64,000 nucleotides of DNA from Cladocopium goreaui (GCA_947184155.2 CAMXCT020002027.1:45001-109000); one strand, 5' to 3'; counted from the stretch's first letter, positions 47,191 through 57,930 are shown. The notes: generated by a model not told the origin, from the sequence alone. A program made the numbers and translations.

Positions 47191-48987
47191 GCGGCCTCGT
47201 CCTCATCACAGGCGGGAGAAACTTCACCATAGGGTGGATGAATGGTGATTTTGTAATGGTTAATAGTGGTGAATATTGGTTAATATTTAATAGTCTGAAT
47301 AGGTGAATATAATGGTGAATAATGGTGAATAATGTTCTAACCAATTAGTCAATATAATGATTAATGGTTAATACAGTAAGGGTTAATGATTCATACATAT
47401 AGTCAATATAAGTCAATATGATGATTAATGATGGTTAATCATGGTCCAAAAATGCTGATGAAGAAGGACTTAGCCTCTTGGAATGACAAAAAAAAACCCT
47501 GGCTGGGAGCCGTAGCTATTTTTCTGGATGATTTTCCAGCCAATCGGGGTATCCCATCTGGTTGTGATCATGTTCCCTCCAAAACAACTGAAGAATAGTC
47601 TTAGTAACTTAACTCTACACATGATACTTTAGCACATTGCAAGTACTGTGATCATTTGCTATTGGGATGTAGGAACTGCCTCAGGTTCCTACAGCAGCCC
47701 TGAAGCAGCGTGAAACCCAGGTTTTGGTCGGAGAGATGATCTCTTGACATTGGATCTTTTCTAGTGTCTGAGAATAGAAAAACGTGGTGGCTCATCCCAG
47801 TTAGTAAGTAGTTTTTTGAGCCCAACTATGAGTAGGGTATGAGTAGGGTAAGTAGGGTTGGTCCACTTATGACTGCTTATGACATATACGTAAGCACTGT
47901 ACTAACTGGGATGAGCCACCAAGCATACCAAGCAATCATGGGGAATCGACACCCATGTTGTGCGGGATCAATCGAAGCCGTATACGATACGGTCACCATC
48001 AGGATCAGGGGCCCCTGATAATTTTTCATTCTCCCAAACCAAATGGGCTGATGTTCATTGAATTTCTGGAAGTGAATGATAGCATGAATGATATATCTGG
48101 TTGGTGGTTTCAAACATTTTTTATTTTCCATACTATATGGGATAATCCTTCCCATTGACTAATATTTTTTAAGATGGTTAAAACCACCAACCAGTATATG
48201 AAGCCAAATTCACTGATTTCTGATTTAAGTGAAATATCCGACCCAGTGTGGAATTTTTGACGAGGTCCTTCTCCAAGCTCTTCTTGAGCGGCCTGGCTCC
48301 AAGGCGATGGGAAGCTCTCCATGATGGTTCAGCGTTGATGTTTTTTTTTCGGAAAACCTTGGACGTTTTCGAGAGGTGGTGTTGCTAATCTAGAAAACTC
48401 GTTGTTTTGACACGAAAATGAGGTGTCCAAGTGATTTGTCAATAGTCTCGAGATATCTTGAGATGTTTTTTAAGGGGTTGAAGGCTTAGAACTGCCTAGA
48501 ACTGGCTGCTGTGATCAGCTGTGAAAAACCCAGGGGAGATCAACCACGATTTCAATGGCAAGGGGTGAGACGACCAGCGCCAAAAACCATCAAATAGACT
48601 GGCTTCACTCATATGTTACCTAAACGTTCATTCAATGCAGGTGTTTTATACCAAAATGTGGGTTTCTTTGTGCTTACCCTCTGGTTATTTAACATAGCCA
48701 TGGGAAATGGCCCATAGAAATAGATGGTTTACCTATTAATAGCATGGTGGATCTTTCCATGGCAAACTGTTAGTCATAACCAGAGGGAAATTCACACCAG
48801 TCCGGACTGTGTGTCGAACCGGTAGGGGAAATCGCCGGTTATGAGACATCCCAGGGCCGATTTTCGGCGACCAGGTTGATGCTTTCGGGGATCTTCGGGC
48901 TGTCGGATTCCCTGAGCTATGAGGCGGTTGACAAAAAGGGACCTTTGAGCCCTGGGGTCAACCAAGAAATCGAGCTGGAAAATAGCA
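47191..48987 (+). CDS. Unrecognised gene with short methyltransferase-like motif
   Basis: Four phase-matched exons: 47191-47211 (GLVLIT, phase 1 to 1, GC donor), 47695-47720 (ALKQRETQ, 1 to 0), 48247-48303 (CGIFDEVLLQALLERPGSK, 0 to 0, donor AAG|GCGATG) and 48855-48987 (RLMLSGIFGLSDSLSYEAVD, then KKGPLSPGVNQEIELEN, 0 to 1). The frame just upstream of 47191 reads YERLRPG, so the region YERLRPGGLVLIT matches the LRPGG strand-loop of class I SAM-dependent methyltransferases. That motif alone is weak evidence and may partly be intron. The start and the continuation past 48987, where a trinucleotide repeat begins, are unknown. Confidence 0.45.
47786..47920. mobile_element. MITE with 21-bp perfect terminal inverted repeats
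   Basis: The left end 47786-47806 (GGTGGCTCATCCCAG...) and right end 47900-47920 (...CTGGGATGAGCCACC) are exact reverse complements. The 93-bp interior contains gagtagggtat direct repeats. It lies in an intron of the 47191-48987 gene. Confidence 0.85.
48097..48194. mobile_element. Family B MITE
   Basis: CTGGTTGGTGGTTTC and ACCACCAACCAG, 98 bp, 50 bp before the exon at 48247. Confidence 0.83.
48675..48788. mobile_element. Family A MITE
   Basis: TACCCTCTGGTTATTTAAC and AACCAGAGGGA, intronic, 70 bp before the exon at 48855. Confidence 0.8.
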
Positions 48988-49023
48988 GTATTTGTTTATG
49001 TGTGTGTGCAGTTTCTCTAGGAA

Positions 49024-49137
49024 AATTGGTTGTGTTGGTGTTGTTGTTGTTGGTGGTGGTGGTGGTGTTGTTGCTGTTGCTGTTGTTGTTGCTGCTGTTG
49101 TTGCTGTTGCTGCTGCTGTTGTTGTTGCTGTTGCTGT

Positions 49138-49172
<35 letters not shown>

Positions 49173-49315
49173 CTGGTGGTGGTGGTGGTGTTGGTGGTGG
49201 TGGTGTTGTTGTTGTGGTTGTTGGTGGTGGTGGTGGTGGTGTTGGTGTTGTTGGTGTTGTTGGTGTTGTTGTTGTTGGTGGTGGTGTTGTTGTTGTTGCT
49301 GTTGTTGTCGTTGCT
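49024..49315 (+). repeat. Compound TTG/CTG/GGT trinucleotide repeat
   Basis: About 290 bp of T/G-rich trinucleotides (ttg, ctg, ggt, tgt) with no A on the + strand. It starts some 35 bp after the donor of the exon at 48855-48987. Most frames are open on both strands (poly-Leu, poly-Cys and poly-Val on +; poly-Asn and poly-Thr on minus), so its long ORFs say nothing about coding. It is followed by a short GC-rich stretch (49320-49375). Confidence 0.95.
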
Positions 49316-50482
49316 TTTCTTCCCTTGCGCCTTACGCGCTCCCGCTTGCTGCGCCGGGCTCGGCGGATATGTACTGTACAATTGCTTGTAAATTTCATTA
49401 AATTACTATTAAGGCAGGTTATTATAAATGTGTTTAAATGCGTATGATTATGGTGGATTTAGCCTGAGGTAAACATAGAAACCATAGTTTTCCAAAGGAC
49501 ATGATCTACAAACACTGGATGTTTCATTAAATTAGGGTTTATTCCTGTAATGGCTAGACAATACCCCTTGAATGTTTATGTCATGAATTTGGGCCTCAAA
49601 CTAGGGTGGCCTGACACGGAAAACCAAGAACAGGACAGATTGGAAAGCACATATACATACATAATATGTTAATATATGTTATAGATCATTATTGGAATCG
49701 CAAGCTTAATTCTTGTTCTAAAGGTGAAAAACGAGCAGGTTAAGAAATCAGGCAGTCGCAGGCACTCAGGCACTCACTTGCCTGAGAAAGATTGTTGCAC
49801 AACATAAAACTGTTTTGCAAAGAAATGAAAGGGGCAGGAGACAGCGTCCGAAATCATGCGTGTTTCCAGAAATGGAGTTGCATCGGATAGCATTGCGGGT
49901 CAATCTACAGACTTTTTTACAACTTAAACACATCAGAATTCAACCTCGTGAGGATTCCAACATCAAGTCAGGAAGTCAGGAAACTAATTCCATCCCCGAA
50001 AAACAGATGGGTATGGGTCAATACCTATATATAGATACATTTTAGTGGGATGAACATCCATAAATCCCAGCTATTTTGGGGTGAACAAAAGGTACCAGGG
50101 TTTTGACCCATCCCCAGATGAATCAGATGAATTCCAAGTCAGAAAGTCTGGTGAAATGATGGCTTCGTCCCGCAAGGCCATCATGTACTTGGGTCGTGCC
50201 ACATCACCAAGCCAGGGGGCCCACAGTCCCACAGTGTGGGTGCAACTTGTGGGCCATTGCTAGGGCTATTGCTAGGGGTATACACAGTTAGTCAACCCCA
50301 AGTTGGAATGGTTTCTTATTGGGCTTAGGCCAAATCATGATGATCATGTACTGATGTTGACTGGTTGTACCGTGGAATCATTGCTTGGTCGCTGGCAAAT
50401 ATCTTTGATGTTCCATCCCTGTTTGCCAAGGATAAACGGAACAGCACCAGGTTGAGAGATGTGACAATTCTCAACACATCAT

Positions 50483-50591
50483 ACTGTGGATGCAAAAAAT
50501 CCTGCACCAGTTGATAGATGGTTTATCCCATTATTTATAGGGTTTCAACCATCCTGAAATGGTGGTGCAGGATTTCTTAACCATCCACAGT
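50483..50591. repeat. Inverted-repeat element (109 bp)
   Basis: ACTGTGGATG and aaaatcctgcacca on the left are mirrored by tggtgcaggattt and CATCCACAGT on the right. Confidence 0.8.
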
Positions 50592-51769
50592 AGTAATACA
50601 ACAGTTTCTTGTTTGACTGCTAGCAATGATAGCAATGATAAGATGGTCTGCTTCGCAAATCCTTATCGTTCCCCAGATGATTCCACCAACCAGCTTGCTG
50701 AGGATGATCCAGGATGCTTTGCCGGTGCCCTGTTTTGAGTTCTGGAGTGTTATTGGATGCCATTGGCTTGATGGTTTTAAAAGCCTTCCTCTCTGTTCCC
50801 CGAAAACGATGTCAGATACTATCTAGTGGCTAGCAGGGAGCTAAGGAGCTATGGATATTCATATATATATATATACGAAAGCCAGCCGAAGGCCTGGGCT
50901 TGAGTATAGGTATAAGCGAAGCGAAGCGAAGCTAATCTAGGGGGTGTGGGGGGGGGGAGGCCCGAAATCGGTCCGTTTTTGAAAGGTGAGGCCGGAGCCT
51001 GGGGGGGGAGAGCTCAAAAACCGACCTGCCGTTTGCCTGGTTTTTTGGGCCCGAACGAGATGCTCCATTTTGGACACTTGTTGGTGGTTTTCGACGGTTT
51101 TCATCGGGTTTCAAACGCCAAAACACTGTAATTTACGGTGTTTTTGTGCGTTTGGCCTGGCAAAAGTACGTCTTGCAACATGCTGAAAACTGCGTAAATA
51201 CCACTGTTTTTGCTAGGTTCTGGCCATAAAACACTGTAAATACCGTGGTTTTTGGTTCCAGGAGCAAAAAAACACCGCAAATACAGTGGTTTTGGGCTTG
51301 CGAGGCGTCAAACAACACGGTTTTTTTTTTTTTAACGGAGTTTTTTGCTCCGAGACTGTTCAAAAAACACGCAAACACCACCTATTTGACAATTTTTCGG
51401 CTTTACCTTGTTGGTGGTTCTTGACGGTTTTATCGGGTTTCAAATGCCGAAACACTGTAATTTACGGTGTTTTTGTGCGTTTGGCCTGGCAAAAGTACGT
51501 CTTGCAACATGCTGAAAACTGCGTAAATACCACTGTTTTTGCTAGGTGCTGGCCATAAAACACTGTAAACACCGTGTTTTTTGGTTCCAGGAGCAAAAAA
51601 ACACCGCAAATACAGTGGTTTTGGGCTTGCGAGGCGTCAAACAACACGTTTTTTTTTTTTTAAACGGAGTTTTTTGCTCCGAGACTGTTCAAAAAACACG
51701 AAAACACCAACTATTTGACCATTTTTCGGCTTTACAAATGAAGGTAAAAAAAAAAACATGCCGCAACGT

Positions 51770-52640
51770 CTCTGTGTGAAGATGTTTCTAACTATGTAAA
51801 AGCGTCTCTGTGTCAAAGCGTTTCTCTGTAGATATATCTGTGTGTACAAGGGTCTGTGTGTACAAGCTTCTGTGTGTAAAAGGGTCTCTGTGTAAAAGCT
51901 TCTGTGTGTAAAAGCCTCTGTGTGTCAAAGCGTATGTATGTAAAAGTGTTTGTGTGTAAAAGCGTCTGTGTGTAAAAGGGTCTGTTTGCAACATTCTGTG
52001 TATGCGTAAAAGGGTCCGTGTGTAAAAAGGTTCGTGTTTAAAAGTGTCTGTGTGTAAAAAGGTCTGCGTGTAAAAGCATTTCTGTGTCAAGATGTTTGTG
52101 TGTCCAACAGTCTGTGTGCTACTACGACTCTGTGTAAAAGCCTTTCCGTGTAAAGATGTTTGTGTGTAAAAAGGTCTGTATGTAAAAGCCTCTGTGTGTG
52201 AAAGCGTATGTGTGTAAAAGTGTTTGTGTGTAAAAGCGTCTGTGTGTAAAAGGGTCTGTGTGCAACATTCTGTGTATGCGTAAAAGGGTCGGTGTGTAGA
52301 AAGGTTTCTGTTTAAACGTGTCTGTGTGTAAAAAGGTCTCTGTGTAAAAGCATTTCTGTGTCAAGATGTTTGTGTGTCAAAAGCGTCTGTGTGTAAAGCT
52401 GTCCCTGCGTACACGGGTCTGTGTGTAAAAGCGTCTGTGTGTACAAGCGTGTCTGTGTGAAGCTGTTTGTCTGTAAAAGCGTCTCTGTGTCAACGTGTTT
52501 CTGTGTAAAGCTCTTGTAAAAGGGTCTGTGTGTAAAAGCATCTGTGTGTCGAAGTAAAAAAGTGTCTGTGTGTAAAAGCGTTTGTGTGTGTAAAAACGTT
52601 TCTGTGTAGTCTGCAAGGGTCTGTGTGTAAAAGGGTCTAT
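51770..52640. repeat. 16-bp minisatellite array, first copy
   Basis: Units of the type tctgtgtgtaaaagcg recur with small changes (goods such as tgtgtgtaaaagggtc and variants). As 16 is not a multiple of 3, each reading frame passes through all three phases every 48 bp. The minus strand therefore reads a His/Thr/Tyr/Phe-rich 16-residue pattern without stops. Confidence 0.93.
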
Positions 52641-53179
52641 GTGTTTTTAGCTTCACAATGCTGGGTCATAGCTTCCGTTTGCTTGCTGTTCGTTCTAAAA
52701 TTGTATATGTAGCCGTTTCCCGTTCTTCCCAAAAGCGAAATGCAATAGCCGGCCGAATGGCCGCCAGATGGCAGAAAATTGCTTCCAACAGGTTTCTGCT
52801 CTGGATTTGGCTCCAAAAGGCTCCTGGCCAGGATTTGGCCTAAAACGGCCGTTTCCCCTTGAGCCCAGAAGGCACTTTTCGTTGCCGGCCCGCAAGCCGC
52901 GAAAGTCTTAAAAGCTGGCTCCAAAAGGCTTCGGCCAGGATTTGGCTAAAAATGGCCGTTTCCCCTTGATCCCAGAAGGCCCTTTTAGTTGCCGGCCCGC
53001 AAGCCGCGAAAGTCCCACAAGCTGGCTCCAAAACGCTCCGGGCTTGCGAGGCGTCAGAAAACACGTTTTTTTTTTCGGAGTTTTTTGCTCCGAGACTGCT
53101 CAAAAAACACGAAAACACCAACTATTTGACCATTTTTCGGCTTTACAAATGAAGGTAAAAAAAAACATGCCGCAACGTC

Positions 53180-54115
53180 TCTGTGTGAAGATGTTTCTAT
53201 GTAAAAGCGTCTCTGTGTAAAAGCGTTTCTCTGTAGATATATCTGTGTGTACAAGGGTCTGTGTGTACAAGCTTCTGTGTGTAAAAGGGTCTCTGTGTAA
53301 AAGCTTCTGTGTGTAAAAGCCTCTGTGTGTCAAAGCGTATGTATGTAAAAGTGTTTGTGTGTAAAAGCGTCTGTGTGTAAAAGGGTCTGTTTGCAACATT
53401 CTGTGTATGCGTAAAAGGGTCGGTGTGTAAAAAGGTTCGTGTTTAAAAGTGTCTGTGTGTAAAAAGGTCTGCGTGTAAAAGCATTTCTGTGTCAAGATGT
53501 TTGTGTGTCCAACAGTCTGTGTGCTACTACGACTCTGTGTAAAAGCCTTTCGGTGTAAGGATGTTTGTGTGTAAAAAGGTCTGTATGTAAAAGCCTTTGT
53601 GTGTAAAAGCGTATGTGTGTAAAAGTGTTTGTGTGTAAAAGCGCCTGTGTGTAAAAGGGTCTGTGTGCAACATTTTGTGTATGCGTAAAAGGGTCGGTGT
53701 GTAAAAAGGTTTCTGTGTAAAAGTGTCTGTGTGTAAAAAGGTCTCTGTGTAAAAGCATTTCTGTGTCAAGATGTTTATGTGTCAAAAAATGTCTGTGCGA
53801 AAAAAGCGTCTATGTCTCACGGCGTCTGTGTGTGCAAGGGTCTGTGTGTCAAGATGTTTGTGTGTCAAAAGCGTCTGTGTGTAAAGCTGTCCCTGCGTAC
53901 ACGGGTCTGTGTGTGAAAGCGTCTGTGTGTCGTCTGTGTGAAGCTGTTTGTCTGTAAAAGCGTCTCTGTGTCAACGTGTTTCTGTGTAAAGCTATTGTAA
54001 AGGGGTCTGTGTGTAAAAGCATCTGTGTGTCGAAGTAAAAAAAGTGTCTGTGTGTAAAAGCGTTTGTGTGTAAAAACGTTTGTGTGTAGTCTGCAAGGGT
54101 CTGTGTGTAAAAGGG
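53180..54115. repeat. 16-bp minisatellite array, second copy
   Basis: It repeats the first array in the same order of variants for long stretches (for example the aacattctgtgtatgcg interruption occurs in both), so it arose by segmental duplication followed by small length changes. Confidence 0.93.
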
Positions 54116-54476
54116 CCTATGTGTTTTTAGCTTCACAATGCTGGTTCATAGCTTCTGTTTGCTTGCTGTTCGTTCTAAAATTGTATATGTAGCCGTTTCC
54201 CGTTCTTCCCAAAAGCGAAATGCAATAGCCGGCCGAATGGCCGCCAAATGGCAGAAAATTGCTTCCAACAGGTTTCTGCTCTGGATCTGGCTCCAAAAGG
54301 CTCCTGGCCAGGATTTGGCCTAAAACGGCCGAGCTGGAGCTGATCTGGACGAAAGTATCGTGGAATGCTAACAACTAGCAACCGCCTTTACTTCGAGATA
54401 CTTCAGCGCAGAGACAAAAAAACCATGAGCATTGCTTTGGGGGCTGGCTTTCGTCCCCCCCCTTCTCAGGTATATA

Positions 54477-54580
54477 TACACTCTGATAATTTAACATAGC
54501 TATTGAACATGGCCATTTATAGTTGATTTTCCCATTAAAAATGGTGATTTTCCATAGTTATGTTAGTTTACCAGAGGGTA
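54477..54580. mobile_element. Family A MITE
   Basis: TACACTCTGATAATTTAAC (two terminal changes) and GTTTACCAGAGGGTA. It starts 24 bp after the right edge of the 3.6-kb block. Confidence 0.78.
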
Positions 54581-55252
54581 TATTCCACATTAAATGGGGG
54601 GCAAAGGAGTCACTTAGAGTTTCCCAACATGATAGGATAGGTTCCAGGCGTATACCGTATATACATAAGACATATGATTTAATATGACATTATATATGTG
54701 TACACTGTCATTGGTTCGTAAGCAAGTTACGGCATACAGACTTATGTGCTTTCACCACTCGTACATACTTATAGCTTCTTGAGTACTTGAGTGTTGAATT
54801 CGTAGGATGCCATGAGGGAAACCACTTCGACAGGGTACCCGATCCAGTTTCTTTCCAGTATGTAATTTCAAATCGATAGTATGCAAAACTCACCATCTAT
54901 AGAACATTTCCCAGGGAAGCCAGGGGTTTTCATGTTATTTTCCATCAGTTTTGAGTGAGAACCTTACCAGGTACAAACCATTTGTTGGAACTTCCACTGG
55001 ATCCTGGGGTAGGTCCCTTGGTTTCTAGATATCCAAGTCGTAGTGCTATAATATAGGTCTAGTGGTACGTCAAGCTCTCGGTGAAACCAAGATGTTTGAT
55101 TCATTTTCATATCATTATGTTTCATCAATTACAATATACCATAATATACCTTGGAAATCTTAGGAAATCTGAGGCCAAGTATTATTATTGTTGAATGTCT
55201 AAAGCATTATTCTAGCTGAAAACAATTGTATTTAAGGGCTTGCGCCCGACAG

Positions 55253-55786
55253 CCGGCCAGGGGCCCACTTGATGGTAAAGGATCATAAACAGATTATCAA
55301 GAAGAATTGAGGGAAGATCGAAAAAAAGGGAAAGCCAAAAAACACCGTAAAGTGCGGGGTGTTTGTAGGGTCGGCGGTAGTAGTTGTTGTTGTTGTGGCC
55401 CATCCGCAAGGTCTGTAGTAGGCGCATCGTGGGGCGAGGTTGGCCCAGCTTGTGGCTATGTTGGCCCCTCTTGGACCAGCTCGTGGCCAGCTTAGGGGCT
55501 ATGTTGGCCCGTCTTCGCGCTATGTAGGCCCATCTTGGGGCTATCTTGTGGCTATGTCGCCCCATCTTGAGGCTATCTGGGGGCTATGTTGGGCCAGCTT
55601 GCGCCCGTTTTGGGGCTTATGTTGGGCCATGTTGACCCATGTTGATCCACAAGATCGAAAAAATGGGAAAGCCACAAAACACAGTAAATTGTGGGGGGCT
55701 GTACCGTCGGGGGAGGGTCGGCGGCAGGGTGGGGAACTGCCGTGCGGCAATGCCACGGCCACGGGGGCTTGGGGGCCCCTGGCCGG
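55253..55786. repeat. GC-rich repeat block between 14-bp inverted repeats
   Basis: CCGGCCAGGGGCCC (55253-55266) and GGGCCCCTGGCCGG (55773-55786) are exact inverted repeats. Inside, ggctatgttggcccatcttg-type units of about 21 bp (about 55440-55635) lie between two related direct repeats (gatcgaaaaaaagggaaagc near 55317 and near 55653). The 21-bp units read a Tyr-Val-Gly-Pro-Ser-Trp-Gly pattern on +, without any proof of translation. Confidence 0.75.
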
Positions 55787-55836
55787 ATTACCGTATTACA
55801 ATATTATATATTATATAGTTCATTCGTGCATTCAAG

Positions 55837-56182
55837 GTTTTGAATATGGAATGGGCGCCAGTTGTCTCACCGCTTTTCCTCGCCAGGGTGCTGACGTCCT
55901 CGTGGTGCAAGGGGCGTGGAGATGGCGGAGATGCCGAAGAAATGGTGACCCAAAGCGATGGTGGAAGGTGAACCCCGAGGAGTGTTGTTTTTCACATAGC
56001 CTTGATGGGCGAAAATCTTTGAGGCCATAATTTCACCCAATTTCATCACATGAAATTGGGTTTCGATTCACAGATGTCATGCAAACAGATGGCTGGATTG
56101 TTACGCGGAAAAGACAGACCGGCTGCCCGGTGGATGTGATTATACCGCCTTCATGCAACAGGGCCCTGCAGTGATGGTGTAG
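55837..56182 (+). CDS. C-terminal exons of an unrecognised gene
   Basis: Exon 55837-55967 follows acceptor gcattcaag and reads NMEWAPVVSPLFLARVLTSS, then WCKGRGDGGDAEEMVTQSDG, ending in phase 2 at a GT. Exon 56074-56182 follows acceptor gattcacag in the matching phase and reads CHANRWLDCYAEKTDRLPGG, then CDYTAFMQQGPAVMV, with TAG at 56180-56182. The 106-bp intron is the shortest well-supported one in the window. The peptide is Cys-containing, soluble and not recognised. It could be the end of the gene starting near 47191, with the large repeats as introns, but the phase does not join directly. Confidence 0.5.
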
Positions 56183-56674
56183 AAAATGTGGCAGAAAATG
56201 ATGAAACCGAAGCATTTTGGATATGTTTTTTTTTCTGAAAATAGCCTGTCCTCAATGTTGACGGATTATAATCAATTTCTCTCTCTAAAAATTGCCGTGG
56301 CTTGGAGGAACCTCATGTCCAGACAAACCCATATGTCTGAATATTCTGATATTTTTTTCTGGATGGCATCAAAAACATGTGTCTCTACTGGAGCAGGGTA
56401 TATCTGGAAGCTGCTCACCCTCTTCCAGATGATTGCCAGCAGTCAAGGGGAAAGGACGATGGGAGGAACAGAAGCCACCAAGTTCCACAAAGTATTGCTA
56501 CATGGCCCGGCCCTATATTATATAGGAAGTAAATCCACCATGTCCCAACAAACAACTATCCGATTATCCTATTGCTGATTCTAAGATGAAATTATATGTC
56601 ATTGTATCGCATTAGATCACCATTGATGGACTGATTCCCAAGGTTGTTCATTTATGTGGAAAACTCTTAGTTTG

Positions 56675-56776
56675 TACCCTCTGGTAATTTGTTACATAGT
56701 TATTGACTTTAGTTCGATGTTTTCCCCAGTATTTTCATTGTGGGTTTCCGCAGCTATGTTCAATTGCCACAGGGTA
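56675..56776. mobile_element. Family A MITE, diverged
   Basis: TACCCTCTGGTAATTTG and CAATTGCCACAGGGTA; the interior is partly replaced. Confidence 0.68.
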
Positions 56777-57138
56777 TCATCTCTTCTCATTTGGGGATAG
56801 TTCAATACCATGAATAGTCATTCACCATTGTTCTTCACCAAATTTCCAGGGATTTACTATCCACCATCATTTATACCACTAACAATCGCATTACAAAAAC
56901 ATCCCATAAAACAATCAAAAACACATCATTAAACCCACATGTTTTTCCATTTAACATCCCAAAAAAAAAAAAACATCATTAAACCAGATTCAATCCGGGT
57001 AACCATCCCATTAGATCATATTAGATCCCATTAAGCATCATTAAACTATATTAAGGTCATGTTTTTTCCCATTCAACATCATTAAACCCACGGGATTCAA
57101 GGTCACTCCCCCAAAAAATGCCATGACCCCTTGCGCAG

Positions 57139-57185
57139 CTTGGCGGGTCGCGGCGCAACGCGACCCTTCAGCGTGGAGCTCTGAG
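57139..57185 (+). CDS. Candidate exon, strand unresolved
   Basis: A GC-rich island follows acceptor ccccttgcgcag and precedes GTGGGG. On + it reads LGGSRRNATLQRGAL. On minus an equally good acceptor (accccacctcag) precedes LHAEGSRCAATRQAAQ and a GT. The assignment to + rests only on the neighbouring exons. Confidence 0.35.
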
Positions 57186-57482
57186 GTGGGGTAGTGGTCT
57201 AACACGTGTACAACACCTGGAAATATGTGGTTATGTGGTAATCTGTGGTTATATGTAATATACAAAGTGGTAATATTATTAGTGACTAATGTATAGCGAC
57301 TCATATATATATATATATATTTATTTATATTTATTTAATATATAGATATATCAAATGAATATGGGAATGGGTCAAAATTTAAGCCTTATGGGATCACAGA
57401 TGTTAGTATATGCTGAACATTAAACATCTAATTATTGGGGTACACAGTTTTAACCTATGACCATTTGGTGAAAAATTATTTA

Positions 57483-57603
57483 GCCTCTCGTTATTTAACA
57501 GTTTGCGAACTGAAAAATAACCATTTTATGGCTAGGTAATTCATCATAGTTCATCAAGAAATTGGTCATATTCCATATAGCTATGTCAAAGAACCGAAGG
57601 GTA
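57483..57603. mobile_element. Family A MITE, strongly decayed
   Basis: The left end is lost (ctcgttatttaacagtttgc), the interior (aaaataaccattttatgg) is recognisable and the right end is AACCGAAGGGTA. A second fragment of the family interior follows at about 57610-57655. Confidence 0.5.
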
Positions 57604-57930
57604 TCTCGTATTTTAATGGTGATTTTCCATAGTTCTGTTAAAATACCACGGGGCCATGGGGGGATTGGATATAGTGAAATATAGTGAGTATGACTGATGG
57701 ACCTTTGTTAAAATTGTGAGTATATAATGTGTATACCATTGGGTTTTGTTTGCTGCATCGTTGTTCTTGAAAGCTGGGAACTAGCGCTAATATCCCCATA
57801 TCTCTAGTATAGGATGTTCACCGATAAATAAATATATAAATAAATGAATATATATATATATATATATTGTTAGTTCGGGGTACCACACCAAAATAGATTG
57901 ATCTAGGCCTCTTTGATGTTTCCTGCTCAG

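Larger units (their letters stand above)
50876..54453. repeat. 3.6-kb composite repeat block with 12-bp inverted ends
   Basis: CGAAAGCCAGCC (50876-50887) and GGCTGGCTTTCG (54442-54453) are exact inverted repeats at the edges. Inside are a direct repeat of about 340 bp (51077 and 51417), 16-bp minisatellite arrays (about 51770-52640 and 53180-54115), and a larger duplication of 1.2-1.3 kb (51624-52850 and 53040-54330). The region is stop-poor on the minus strand because of the minisatellite. No transposase or other gene is recognised. Confidence 0.75.

Noticed and set aside
48876..49391. 171-codon + ORF with a poly-Leu run, and Asn/Thr-rich minus ORFs
   Set aside because: Only the first 37 codons (to the donor at 48987) look like coding sequence. 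The rest is the T/G trinucleotide repeat, which is open in most frames.
50321..50507. Interspaced repeats considered as a CRISPR-like array, as well as the arrays at 51770 and 24406
   Set aside because: Units are directly adjacent or irregular, without unique spacers of constant length, and the genome is eukaryotic.
51788..54136. Several minus-strand ORFs of 80-130 codons, His/Thr/Tyr-rich
   Set aside because: They are generated by the 16-bp minisatellite, which lacks stops on that strand. No start context, splice sites or domain supports a gene.
55440..56030. A single 196-codon + ORF
   Set aside because: It fuses the 21-bp repeat block with a different frame of the exon at 55837. Codon usage, an acceptor and the phase match to 56074 all favour the exon's other frame.
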